Position numbers and translations under genes: made by a program. The notes below the pieces were generated by a model, which was given only the letters and a program-made list of their open reading frames with translations, did not search any database and had not been told where the DNA came from. From assembly GCF_032854445.1 (NCBI RefSeq), contig NC_088295.1, positions 84,676,644-84,740,643 on the forward strand: 64,000 bases of DNA, read 5' to 3'. Source of the DNA: Liolophura sinensis. Taxonomy: Eukaryota; Mollusca; Polyplacophora; Chitonida; Chitonidae. Numbering within the stretch: position 1 is the first letter of the stretch; each line of letters opens with the position of its first letter. Below, piece after piece: positions 31,072-42,001 of the stretch.

Positions 31072-31375
31072 GTCGTTTGTTGTTTTCCTCCGGGTGCTGT
31101 TTTCTTTCCTCTGGGTGCTGTGTTCTTTCCTCCGGGTGCTGCCTTCTTTCCTCTGGGTGCTGTGTTCTTTCCTCTGGGTGCTGCCTTCTTTCCTCCGGGC
31201 GCCGTGTTCTTTGCTCCGGGTGCTGTCTTCTTTCTTCCGGGTGTTGTTCTTTTTCCTCTGGGTCCTGTGTTCTTTCCTTTGGGTGCTGTGTTCTTTTCTC
31301 TGGGCACTGCCTTCTGTCCTCTGGGTACTGCCTTCTGTCCTCTGGGTGCTATGTTCTTTCCTCTGGGTGATCTCT
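31072..31375 (+). repeat. 21-bp minisatellite, intergenic
   Basis: About 14 copies of a unit close to TTCTTTCCTCTGGGTGCTGTG. As the unit is a multiple of three, several frames stay open on both strands (Pro/Gly/Lys-rich on the minus strand, Cys/Ser-rich on the plus strand). No promoter, signal or conserved start supports coding. Confidence 0.9.
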
Positions 31376-31379
31376 GTTT

Positions 31380-32210
31380 TCCCTTGGCCCTGGAATCATG
31401 AAGCTGTCTTGAACGTGAACAATGTTATCTTCCAAACAGAACATTGTGCTATAACTGTGACCGACCTCAGGTTTTTCCATTTTAATAGTAAGACTTATCT
31501 CAGATTTTCATGACAAAACTGATCATTTAGTCTTAAATTTTAAATCTAAACTTCGGAATAATGCCATAAGTTTTGTCTGACTTATGTCCAAGACCGTTTT
31601 GTGAACCATCTACATGTCTATCTGTAAATCTGAAAAATTTTATGTTGCGACGTAAAACATCAATTACATAAGCAACGCTACTAAATTTACATCTTTCAAT
31701 GTTGACCATACTGCTTACTTTACTGTATTCGTTTGTAATTATTACACTTCTATATACAGATAAGAGTATAAGTTCAACATACAAAAAGCCAACGAGTTCC
31801 TCTAACGTATTCCTCTGTACCACATTTTGAAAGTTACAATCATACATATTCCTAAATTATAACTTATTTTTACCACTAAAATATGTATATTTGTGTCTCT
31901 ACCATTGCCGGGTATAATTTCTAACACACATATTGAAAAGGTATCATTATTTCTCCCTGCATATGTTTGAGCACGTCAGGTTTGGGACAACCGCATATCC
32001 ACAGGGAGATGAGCAACAGTTCCGTGGACGTATTCTCTTCTTACTACACAGGCCTTCCCTCTAACATGCACAACAAACAGCTAGAGCCGAAAAGCGAATC
32101 GCATCTCAAATATTTGTTGTTTAAACAGTTTTGCCAAATTCTGGAGGGAAATGGATGAAAGGTTTTTTTCCTCGGCTGGCCTCGCTAAGGCCTCCAGTTC
32201 ACACGTCTCC
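31380..32210. other. Intergenic region upstream of the Ly6-like gene
   Basis: AT-rich with no recognised repeat or gene; the last part leads into the TATA-containing promoter at 32216. Confidence 0.55.
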
Positions 32211-32215
32211 CAGGC

Positions 32216-32223
32216 TATATAAG
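32216..32223 (+). promoter_or_regulatory. TATA box of the Ly6-like gene
   Basis: TATATAAG followed by a GC-rich start region (GTCGCGCCCTTCCCGCTCC) about 95 bp before the signal-peptide ATG. It is the only textbook TATA promoter noticed in the window and suggests tissue-specific or inducible rather than housekeeping expression (inference). Confidence 0.65.
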
Positions 32224-32317
32224 TCGCGCCCTTCCCGCTCCGGCGCTTTCCAAAGATTCGCTCAGTGTTGGGAGAACTTTACCTTTCCTTCTGTGTTATC
32301 CTCAAAAAGACACCGTT

Positions 32318-32363
32318 ATGAAGTGGTGTGTTTTGGGACTAGCTCTGATCTGCCTTCTACCTC
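32318..32363 (+). CDS. Ly6-like gene exon 1 (signal peptide)
   Basis: ATG at 32318 encodes MKWCVLGLALICLLP, a compact signal peptide, and ends at a GTAAGT donor in phase 1. This short first exon followed by a Cys-rich exon is the usual Ly6 gene plan. Confidence 0.7.
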
Positions 32364-32556
32364 GTAAGTATAACTCTATAACCCACATTTTACAAAATCG
32401 CCTTTTTCATAATTTCTCCATGATTACAAATGCATGTAACTGGATTTATCTTATTCTTCGAGTTAAAATAGTGATTGTTACTCATTATTTCGAAAATATT
32501 TATCCCAAGGCTTGTATACATGTTTTCAGGATATATATGGCATATTGAGACATATG

Positions 32557-32705
32557 TGGGAAGCTTCCAGGAACATTTTTACATTTCATACCCTTATATA
32601 TGGGGAAAAACATACCTGTACATATGTGGGAAGCTTCCAGGAACATCATTTTTACATTTCACACCCTTATATATGGGGAAAAACATACCTGTACATATGG
32701 GGAAG
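32557..32705 (+). repeat. Tandem ~70-bp duplication (Ly6-like intron 1)
   Basis: Two and a fraction copies of a unit beginning ACATATGTGGGAAGCTTCCA and ending TATATGGGGAAAAACATACC. The copies are almost identical, so the duplication is recent. Confidence 0.9.
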
Positions 32706-33280
32706 CATTCTTAAGAAACGACAGAGAAGAAATAACTATAGCATAACATAGTCAGCGTCTACTAACCGATCGTGATTAAGTATTGTGACATTCACTGAAT
32801 CAAGTAAGAAATCTAATACTGTAGTTCCTTAACCTTTTCTCATATGAAAGAGCAGTTTTCAATACAATTTATGCACATTTTTAATTTGATTTTGGAAACA
32901 AAACTACAGTGGTTCGATTGTCCAGTTTCAGGGGTTCAGAAAGAACATAATATTATCAGTGAAAAAGAATAATGCCTTCAGAATATGCTTGAATAATTAT
33001 CTTGCAAACATGCGAAAAGGTTGAAGAATTACAGTAAGCACATATACTTAGATAAAATATTTCACTTTTCGTGTTCCATACATGGAGCCTAACTGTTTAC
33101 AGGAATGACAAAAACCTTACGTGTGGGTTTAAATTTATATAAAAAAAGTTAATATAATAAGACTGCTATCGACACCGAGTAGAGTTGTGTAAATCACTAT
33201 CCCGCAGGAATTTGTGCCTGGGGAACATCTAAATATTTGATGTTAAATATTTTGAATTATACATATATAACATAGTTCCA

Positions 33281-33380
33281 CCGGGCTCTTCCAGGTTTCT
33301 TCTCATCATAATGGTGATCGCCGCCGTATAAGTGAAGCATTCTTGAGTACGGCGGAAAATATCAATCAAATAAATAAATA
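33281..33380 (+). mobile_element. SINE family A 3' fragment (Ly6-like intron 1)
   Basis: CACCGGGCTCTTCCAGG, CGCCGCCGTATAAGTGAAG, TTCTTGAGTACGGCGGAAAA and AATAAATAAAT: the 3' half of the family only. Confidence 0.8.
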
Positions 33381-33389
33381 TATAACATA

Positions 33390-35480
33390 TAACATTCACA
33401 TAGCTGAGGTATATGACAATTATAGAATTTTCATAATTAGTTTATTCTGTTCTCTAAATTGAAATTCGTTTTATCAAATGATCAAAAAACAAAGAGGGCG
33501 TTCTGTACGACAATGTGTTTTAGATATACAGGTATAAACTGGCTTCATTGGCTGAACACTGCTTAATATGTCTTTATACAGGTACTCGTAACATGTTTTC
33601 TACTGGGAAATTGTAAACCCTGTAATTTACACTATAACAAGTTGGCAACTCTTGTAAACTTGATAAGACGTTTGTAAATATTATCTAGAGACTGACTTTT
33701 AAGTTATGAGAGCGAAATCACCCGATGCAGTCGGCTAGAAAAACACTAATCTGCTTGTTTTGATGTCTCTCCACGTGACGCCTATGAGCTTAGAGCCCGG
33801 ATGCAGGAATCATGGGAGCAGCTTTGTTGGTAGCCGTTGCATAGCTCGTTACCATGCATTGAGCTTAATCTCAGAGGATGTGTCATGCTTTGTGTTTGGG
33901 CCGATCTGGCAGGCTTTACTGCACCACGCACTCGGTGACAGCTGGGTACTATACCATTCACAACGAAGATGTGCAGATGATTTGAAATTAAAATTTATTA
34001 TGATAAATAACCACACGGAAAATTTGTATACGTAAATTACAATGTTAAAACATTTTGTAGGAATTACCGATGACTGGCCCATCACTACGTGTTTCTCTTA
34101 TTATCTCCTTGTATGTATGCAATGTTCCTGAAAATTTCCTTATGAGTCATAGCACATTCGTGGGCAGGAGTTTTATAGCAAACTTTAATTCCTCAAATAG
34201 ATTTATATGGCCAAGTATCTGGTCTTAAGCTACATATAGGAACAAAGTGTCTAAGAAGTGTTCAATGTCTAAAATCAATACAATGGGTAAATCTATCCGA
34301 AATGTTGTCCATCTCACCGAGCCCCAATTTAGTTAATCCGAGTGCATGTCAACCGAAGAAGACATGCAGTTAGTCATGATGGGCAACAAATCTTCAGATA
34401 ATTTTTCTTACTTACTGATTGTCCTCCAAAATCTCTGTATACAATCGGGTTCTCTGAAGGGCTACTGTAGGCTATAATGTCAGCGAGACCACTTGAGACG
34501 GCGGTTTTAGAAAAGTGGGATTTTAAGGTTGGACTCGGTTTTTTTTACGGATTAAGGACTGAAAGTGGAACTGAGTTCCCCCTTACCTGTGGGCTTCCTG
34601 TGGGGTCTTAACCGCGTGGTTTAAGGAGAACCTGCGTTGTGCCCTCTACCCCTTAACCACGACGGCCTTGGCCAGGGAGGATTAACATATTAGCCAACTA
34701 TTTGTACTATGCTAAGTGATACAGTTGTCCTCTGTCCCGCTATTCGCTCGTCAAAAGCCGTGGATAACGAGGTTCTCGGGAGGGGGGGCTTACATTCTGT
34801 AGGCAGATGTTTCTTCCAGAACTCGTTTGCATACCGAAACAGCAGGAGAGAAATAATGATCAGAGTAAGCTTCCAAAGAAACCTTTGACCCTAAAGGTGA
34901 AGTCTCGGCCATTAAAATCACGTTATAAAATATCATTGTGTATTTCACAACCTATTGTTGTATGTGCCACAAAAAATGTGCTCCCAAGGTAACATGAATT
35001 TTCACGAACATCTCATCTCAAAGCTTGAGCATGAGGATATGTGTCTGATTTCAGAGGCCCTGTTGGCATTACTGGCCTTTAAACATTATTGCGTGACGGA
35101 TATTATTGTAATTGATCATCGATACACATAATAATTGCATTATGTTGCATTTTCACATTCACTTATTCGTGAGTTGGATTTGGGGACATCTAGTGCATTT
35201 GTGAATGAGCCTGTAAACAATTATCAGCTTGGAAATTATTATTATTGTATGAATTTTGTTATCACATTATTTACATTTAAAGATTTGTCTATGGCCTCCT
35301 GAAGAATAATTTCTTACATGTTACTTTTTAACAGCAAAGTCAAAGTTGATGGTAGCGAAAAACTACGAAATCATGCGACGTTTCCGTTTTTATTATCATC
35401 TCTGATTTTTCATTTCTCTTTGCCCCTTCTTATTACATAGTAATCATTTTCCTGTGACAAATTGTTTATACTCTGTTCTT
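33390..35480 (+). other. Remainder of Ly6-like intron 1
   Basis: No exon recognised. A partly palindromic CTTAACCGCGTGGTTTAAG lies near 34610. The open frames at 33760-34035 and 34807-34992 show no domain. Confidence 0.5.
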
Positions 35481-35484
35481 GCAG

Positions 35485-35628
35485 ACATCAGCGGGTTGAT
35501 GTGCTACTGGTGTAGTGGAGTCGGAAATGACAGGGACTGTGAACGGAAACCTCTTGGTATCAAGTCTGGGCCCAGCAATGTAAACTGTTCATCAAAATTC
35601 TGTACTACTGCCAAAGTGATGAACCTTG
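35485..35628 (+). CDS. Ly6-like gene exon 2 (first cysteines of the LU domain)
   Basis: Encodes HISGLMCYWCSGVGNDRDCE ... NVNCSSKFCTTAKVMNL. The LxCYxC start, then C and C...C spacing is that of the first two loops of a Ly6/uPAR fold. Acceptor TTGCAG, donor GTATGT, phase 1 to 1. This exon is intact. Confidence 0.75.
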
Positions 35629-35867
35629 GTATGTGCCGTAAAAGATTCGTTATTATGTGTCAAGATAGATGGAAATATGTACCCATAATGTATACAATAG
35701 TAAGGCAAAATCCATGTAGGGTTTTCGGTGGTTTATTGGTTCAAAGCGTTATTTCATTACAAATCAATAAGCTTTGTCGTGACATCCGTGCTCAAACCCG
35801 CATCGGGTAATGACTTTGACAATGGTTCTGCTTTCCTAGCTAAATTGGTGATCAGCGCTGATAGGTT

Positions 35868-36022
35868 AGAGCAAGAGGACTGGTTGGCCCTGTGTCAGTA
35901 TAATGTGACTCGGTGGGGTGGAGTCATCTCTGGTGCTTTCGACCTCGAGTAACTCCTCCTCGTCATATGACTGAGAATTTTTAAGAACGACGTAAAAACC
36001 CAAGCATACATACGTAAATAAG
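35868..36022 (+). mobile_element. SINE family B fragment (Ly6-like intron 2)
   Basis: GGACTGGTTGGCCCTGTGTC, AGTATAATGTGACTCGGTGG, then CTCGTCATATGACTGAGAA and ACGACGTAAAAACCCAAGC: the middle and tail of family B in the same order as at 38625-38938. Confidence 0.7.
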
Positions 36023-36335
36023 GTTCAGCCAATGCGAGCTAAAACATCCTGTGGCTTCGCTTTAAGTTTTATATATACAGAAGATTGTCGGATACTTGGT
36101 GGGGCGTAGTGGTTAAACCAAAGCTCAGGTCGGTTTTCTTTGCCCATAGACCTCAAAGCTTTCACTTACGTGATATGTATCAACATTTATTTCCATGCAT
36201 CTCAGTTGCTTATTTTGCAAGAAAATCTTATTGCCTCCATTATTTTCTTCTCTACACGTAAAAATACTTCAAATTGTTGAGATGAGAATTCTAATGATCT
36301 TGAAGTTTTGAACAATCTGTGTGTATATTTTATAG

Positions 36336-37363
36336 AAAATGGCGGAGGTGAAGTCCTTTGCTCGCTTCTGTGATTAACGTGTACCGAGGCAATCGCTGTG
36401 TGAAGGACACCAAACTGATGACGTGTTATCAGGCTGTGTGTACGATCACTGCAACAACGGAAATCCCAGCCCAAAATACCTCCGCGTAGAAAACCTTCTT
36501 CAACCCGATCCGGATTCCAAGAAGAGGCTGTCAGATGAAGTTTCTACTGATTCACAGTTTCATTTCTTCACCGCACCATCCGTTGGCGGAGATAAAAGTA
36601 AGAAGAAATCCCCAAATGCCTTCCAGGAACAAAGTATTTTCAAAGCCTTCACTACGCAAATCCCGATTTCCACTCCGTCCACCACCCACAGTAACAAGCC
36701 CTGACCCATCTACAACCACTGATGCTCCCACAACAACAAAGACTACCTCAACCGACAAAGACGTGACCAATGACGATAACTCCACTCCCGTGTCGGATGG
36801 CCAGCAGTCATCAAACAGCATCCCTTCCGTCTCCAGTCTCATCATTAACAGCAGAGGACACAACACACGTCTTGGAATCCTCACATAGCAACACAGATAA
36901 TGGAGCGACGCTCTCTGATGTCCCTAGCACGAGTACTGATTACTAGTCCTGCACCAGACGATACACAGTTGGGTGACGACAAGCCCGCTCCTGAGAACTC
37001 CGTGGATGACTTGGGTTCGATGGCTCCCGTAGATGGCCCCGAGCTCCCCCAACAGGACGGTCCGCCAGCCACATTGTCACCGGAGCCAGTGAAGGAGCAT
37101 CATCCAACTGCTTGAACCTGTTCCAGACGTGAAACCACAGACGAAAAAAGACGTTATATACACTACACCAAAGCCGTCTAGCCCTTCCACTTTAGGCCCG
37201 GAAAACGACTTTGAAGAAGGTGTTGAGAAAAATATAACAAGAACAGAGGAGTTAAATCTAGCCGCCAACACAAAATGCTACAGACACTTCAGAGGTCACT
37301 TCTGTGCATACATTCTCTGTTTCAGTGACTATACTGGCTGTTATAACGCATGTATTGTTATAG
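36336..37363 (+). pseudogene. Ly6-like gene exon 3, frameshifted
   Basis: Acceptor TTTTATAG then GAAAATGGCGG. The spliced frame meets TGA within 14 codons. The missing Ly6 cysteines (RC, TC, GC, HC followed by NN), the Thr/Pro stalk and the hydrophobic C-terminus are recoverable only across about seven frame changes, the last five all in the same direction. Confidence 0.6.
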
Positions 37364-38051
37364 TACTTCGGCATCACGACTGTGGAACTTGGGGAACGAC
37401 AACACAGCTTGCATGAAGTGAGGAAAACCTGTGAGCATGCAATATGTGAGAGATCGAGGTTTTGGCAAGGTTCCAGAGAGACTGAGTATACAGAATAGGT
37501 GTGGACAGAATAAGTGTTTTGAGCTGTAGATTGACTTGAATAAGAAAGAACGATATCATAATTATATCAGAGAGAAGAAAAAGCGAAATGATCTGATTTA
37601 CAGAGTGCATCAAAATCCTTGTAGATATTTAGGATTGTGCAATTCATGTAGATACGGGGAGTGTGAGATTTTAAGTCATGTTAACTGATGTATATAGGTA
37701 GTTTCAATCAATTTTTGTACAAATTATAGACACTTAATACTGTTAATTAACAACGTCTGCACAAACTAACGCTTGTATAAACCATAAAGCAACAGTTGTC
37801 AGAACTGATTCATTCCAGGACAGTGTCTGAATGTGGTGTTGTCACACTCCAGATGTACGCATTACATTTTCTGCCATTCGTATCAAATACTTAAGTTCTT
37901 GCTGCAATCTTTAACACACAATGTGCCTATATTGTCGACGCTTCTCGCGTTCCACGTCACATAAGCATTCATAAGTCGTTGCTTTGTGCAGATCAATACA
38001 ATACATTACCCGCCATGATTGTCATCCACATGTAGATGTTTTTATAAGATG

Positions 38052-38057
38052 AATAAA
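38052..38057 (+). terminator. Possible poly(A) signal of the Ly6-like gene
   Basis: AATAAA about 690 bp after the last predicted stop (37361-37363). It is the first canonical hexamer I noticed downstream; T-rich sequence follows. Confidence 0.45.
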
Positions 38058-38620
38058 GTTCAGTGTTCTTTTTTCTCTATATGTAAATATATATGTATAT
38101 ATATATATATATATATAACTATACAAATACATCAACGATAAAATGGGTTGAAGTTAATTGATCCACGGACGAAATTCGTTGAGAACCTGTTTTTTAACAA
38201 ATAAATGCAATGACAAATCTCTTTCATGACCAGTTGATATTGTCATGGGAAACGTCTCATGGAGTTGGCACAACAACGCTGGGACATGACTTAATATTTG
38301 CTTTATAATAATGTAAATACATTTAACAAACATTAGTGAGCATGGGAGTTTGTTTCCTTGGCTGCATCGATAGATTCATTTTAAAGCTGGAAAGTTTGTT
38401 ATGCTATGTAACCATGTACATTTATGATGTGATTCACTGTTTCGTTTATACAGCTAGTTTAAGTTTTATTCCTCTTACCAAATTCTTTTTATTTAATAAA
38501 TCTATATACACGCGTCACTTTCGGTAAAGTGGCCTGATAAGTAGGCCTATTATCGGTACGGTACATTTATCTATTTTATTAGGATTGACGCCGTTTCAAC
38601 AATCATTCACCTACAATAAA
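38058..38620. other. Intergenic, AT-rich
   Basis: Contains a (TA)n run at about 38094-38117. No gene is seen. Confidence 0.6.
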
Positions 38621-38624
38621 CATA

Positions 38625-38938
38625 CCGCATCGGTAGCCTAATGGTTAGAGCGTCCACCTCCAAATTGGGAGACCTGAAATCAAAACCAGGTGGGGTCATA
38701 CCAAAGACAAAGTCATTAAAAATGGTTCTTGTTGCTGTCTCAAGGAAACGACTGGTTGACCCGGTGGCAGTATAGTGTGACTGGATGGGGGTACGTGTCA
38801 TATACGGTCTTGGAGTGGCGGCAGCACTTTGGCGGACACAATATATGTACACGCACTTAATGATGACTCGTCGTCATAGCTGAAAATTGTTAAGTACGGC
38901 GTCAAACCCCAAGTATGTGAGTGAGTGAAATTATAAAT
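38625..38938 (+). mobile_element. SINE family B, longest copy
   Basis: tRNA-like head with A-box-like TAGCCTAATGG (38634-38644) and GCGTCCACCTCCAAATTGGG; then a body with GACCCGGTGGCAGTATAGTG; then the tail CGTCGTCATAGCTGAAAATT, GTACGGCGTCAAACCCCAAG and a GTGAGTGAGTG end. The B box is degenerate. It is a family distinct from A, although the tails share the word TACGGCGT. Confidence 0.8.
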
Positions 38939-39332
38939 TTGGCGTTTTCCAAGGCCCCGAAAAGGGATGATGCACGCCACCCCAAGTATGTACATACATT
39001 GCGTTGATAAGTTATACACATATACGCGGAAGTAGCCGGAAGTACTGAGAGTTAACTACAAGCACATGGCAAGTAAGTCTTGAACTTCGCAAATGTGATG
39101 TATGTGATACGTTATATTGTTGGAACTTTTTTGAGATCGACCACGAACTAATGAAACGGAAATATCCATCAATACTATCATGCATTCAACTGTTGTTTGT
39201 TTATTGCATTGAAGTACAGATTTTTTAGATGTAACAAATCACATGCATATTCTTGCAACTCTGCAAACAATATTATAATGGTTATAGAAAGAAAACAAAA
39301 GCGGAAGGATTTACGAAGATTTACATTTGATT

Positions 39333-39515
39333 TGATTTGATTCATGTTTTAGGCCGTACTAAAGAATATTTCACTTATGCGACGGCGGCCAGCATTATGG
39401 TGGATGCAACCGGTCAGAGCCCGGGGTAAACCCACGGCCATCCGCACGTTGCTGGAAGACTTTCCCACATACGGCTGGAGAGGAAGCCAGCATGAGCTGG
39501 ACTGGAACTCACAGC
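39333..39515 (-). mobile_element. SINE family A copy, partial, reverse strand
   Basis: Starts with AGGCCGTACTAAAGAATATT then CGACGGCGGCCAGCATTATG and ends at ACTGGAACTCACAGCG, so the tRNA-like head is mostly missing. A second partial copy follows 15 bp later. Confidence 0.85.
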
Positions 39516-39529
39516 GTATAAATTACAAC

Positions 39530-39700
39530 CACTTAATTTATTTATTTATTTCATTGGTATTTTACGCCGTACTCAAGAATATTTCACTTATACGACGGCG
39601 GTCAGCATTATGGTGGGAGGAAACCGGGCAGAGCCTGGGAGAAACCCACGACCATCCGCAGGTTGCTGCAGACCTTCTCACGTACGGCCGGAGAGGAACA
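39530..39700 (-). mobile_element. SINE family A copy, partial, reverse strand, next to another
   Basis: From the A/T-rich tail ATTTATTTATTTCATTGGTA through TACGACGGCGGTCAGCATTA to GGCCGGAGAGGAA. It is truncated before the tRNA head, like its neighbour, in the same orientation. Confidence 0.85.
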
Positions 39701-39704
39701 ACCA

Positions 39705-41380
39705 CTTATAGAAATGGGCATAAAATCCGACACCTGCAACATTTGATATAGGCCTATACATAGGCCTAAAACCTACATTCACGACACCAAAATACAGTGT
39801 CTTCTGTCATTTTGCCATGCATACATAGCAAGTTTTACCAAAACAAGAGTCCCCAATCGTGAATTCTCCGTTGCATGCAGGATGATGGATATCCTCGGAT
39901 TAAATGGGGAGTTATCTTTTGGGTGTGGATTTCCATTCAGGATGAACCAAGATGAACAGGCGCAGGCGCAGGTCATTCACTTTGTATCGTATAGTAATTT
40001 TCACCTTTCTGACGCAGTGAGGCGTAGGTCTAAAAGTTCTTTCTGAACGTGTACCTTTCAGGCTAAATAACCATATAGATTTATACTATTTATCATACGC
40101 AATGCAGTCTAAATTGAGCATGGCATCCGCAAGGAGAAACCACATGCTTTAGACCTGTAGGCATATGGGTCTATATATGTGTAATATCTACATATCAAGG
40201 GTAACAATGACGATGATTTAACTTAGGGAAGTAAGCTACATATATCATAGTCCAAGTAAGACTGTATGAATCTTGTGGAATACGATACGATCAGTTAAAT
40301 ATGGAACTATCATTATATTTGGGTGACAAGGCGATTTACGGTACATTGAGGAAAATATTCAGTCGTGCAGAATTAATAAGATTTTTGAAATTTGTGCGTT
40401 TGCCTTGTCTCACCTAGGCTAATGAGTACTTTAAGAGTGTGGAGGGCGTGCCGAACAAGTATATGCCTCAGCATAGACACTGAACTGGAAAACTAGAATA
40501 TGACTTCACTCCCGCACATTGACTTCAGGGGAACAGGGGAACACTACCGTATTGGATGTGAATGATTATAAACTACTCCATAACTCCATTACTCCATTGA
40601 ACACTCTAGTGTTCAACCAAAAAGATACAATTCGGCGGAAAAGCGAAATATTCAAATTGCGCAGCGAAAATCTAGACAGTATTGAAAACTAGAGGGCACA
40701 GGACAGAACAAACATTGTTAAACGAAATGGGTGAATGCGGAGTAGGCATATGTATATGTACACTCACCTAAATTCTAATGACCCCTCGTCGTCATATAAC
40801 TGAAAAAATGTTAAGTATAAACCTAGCAGTACTGAAGGAGGGCACAGGACAGAACAAACATTGTTAAATGAAATGGGTGCATGCGGAGTAGATATAGCTT
40901 TTCAGGCTGATCGAAAGAGTAGCCTCCCCTTGTGAGAGGTCTCGGTAAAGGAGGAATGAATGTGGGAATAAGGCGGGAAGAAATACAGCTACATGTGAGA
41001 AGATCGATGTTGGATGCATGTAAACAGGCGAGCGTTTTAGAATATAGTTCACAGAGTGCTCAGAATCTGGCTCCCATAGTTATCACTTAATTGGACCGTG
41101 TAAAACTAACATAATCAGATTCAGAATCAAACGTGTACAGTATTGTGCAGTCAACAGACGAGTTTTCATCCGGGTCGTTGTTGTACTATAGGTTGTTGCC
41201 CGCAGTTAGAAAAATATTTGAATGCGCCATAACCATGGCTGAATTGACTGAATTGACTGAATCTGTTAAAATGTGCATCATAGCATCACCCCTTTTTCCT
41301 GAGAAATGGTTCACCTTAGTAACGGTAAACTTTCGTTTAGCCAATAAATCGGCTGTGAACTTTTATTATTGCATAGGTAA
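39705..41380. other. Intergenic region with a 148-bp duplication
   Basis: Apart from the direct repeat at 40692-40898 and a 9-bp-arm palindrome TTGAACACTCTAGTGTTCAA near 40595, nothing is recognised. Confidence 0.55.
40692..40898 (+). repeat. Direct repeat (about 60 bp, 146-bp spacing) around a SINE B tail
   Basis: GAGGGCACAGGACAGAACAA followed by ACATTGTTAAA occurs at 40692 and again at 40838, each continuing for about 60 bp. Between the copies lies CTCGTCGTCATATAACTGAA, a SINE B tail (40775-40818). Confidence 0.8.
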
Positions 41381-41385
41381 GGTTG

Positions 41386-42001
41386 GCCCCAGGTGGCTAC
41401 TTCAACTCCTCTCTTTATATTTGGCAGGCGGAGCATTGTAGCTGCAGGGGAAACCAGTGGTAAATCCAGACACCGATTCACACCATGCCCGATAAATCAT
41501 TTCGGGCATTTTGCAGTCCAAAACTGGTGTCAACTTTGACTCTTACCTCTCAGCTCTTGGCGCACACAACATCCCAGGTATATTCCATTTGGTAATGGCA
41601 CACCAGCCCAGTACACATGACATGGCAGACTATTTCTATACAAGGCGGCCATTAAGTTTGTCTTTTCAGGTTTAATGCGCATTCACTATCTAGCAACGAT
41701 AACTTTTTCCAAACCCATAACTGTGGTGTAGGCAAAATGGTTGCTGCATTAGCAATGACTGTGGGGTGAATTTGGGTCTTGTGTGTCCTTACCAAGTGGA
41801 ATATGTGAGATGTTGCATGAGCGGGTGAGCTGAGAGGTAAGAGCCAAAGTTGACACCACTTTGGACTGCAGCCATTGTTTAGACTTGTTGGCTTATCGTA
41901 CATGGCATGAATCAGTGTATGGTTTACCATTGGTTCCCCCAGTGGCTACGATACTCTGCCAGCCAAATATAAAGAGAGGAGCTGAAGTAGCCACCTGGGG
42001 C
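41386..42001. mobile_element. Fold-back element (616 bp) with ~180-bp inverted arms
   Basis: The left arm starts GCCCCAGGTGGCTACTTCAA and the right arm ends with its reverse complement, GAAGTAGCCACCTGGGGC. Further inwards CTCTCTTTATATTTGGC pairs with GCCAAATATAAAGAGAG, and TCTTACCTCTCAGCTC pairs with GAGCTGAGAGGTAAGA. The arms cover about 41386-41570 and 41825-42001 with mismatches; the middle has no coding capacity. I found no clear target-site duplication. It is a non-autonomous fold-back or MITE-like element of unknown superfamily. Confidence 0.8.

Larger units (their letters stand above)
32318..37363 (+). pseudogene. Ly6/uPAR-like GPI-anchored surface protein with a Ser/Thr/Pro stalk, frame broken
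   Basis: Exon 1 gives a signal peptide; exon 2 gives the first part of a three-finger Ly6/uPAR domain starting LMCYWCSG; exon 3 should give the remaining cysteines, a mucin-like stalk and a GPI tail. All elements are visible, but in exon 3 they lie in different frames. By codon position modulo 3 the order from 36336 is 2, 1, 0, 1, 2, 0, 1, 2. Pieces: NVYRGNRCVKDTKLMTC, GCVYDHCNNGN, TTTDAPTTTKTTSTDKD, ATLSDVPSTSTD, PAPENSVDDLG, TPKPSSPSTLGPEND, then a tail ending SVSVTILAVITHVLL before TAG at 37361. MANBA, LMLN and ORC4 show no frame break in over 5 kb of coding sequence, so a pseudogene is likely; a local assembly error is the alternative. Function is unknown: Ly6 proteins include many unrelated ligands and modulators. 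Confidence 0.6.

Noticed and set aside
31005-31513. Lys/Pro/Gly-rich or Cys-rich repeat proteins
   Set aside because: They are the 21-bp minisatellite read in different frames; no start context, signal peptide or splice plan.
36345-37363. Programmed frameshifting to express the Ly6-like protein
   Set aside because: About seven shifts in 1 kb, with no common slippery sequence visible, is not credible for an animal gene; pseudogene or sequence error is simpler.
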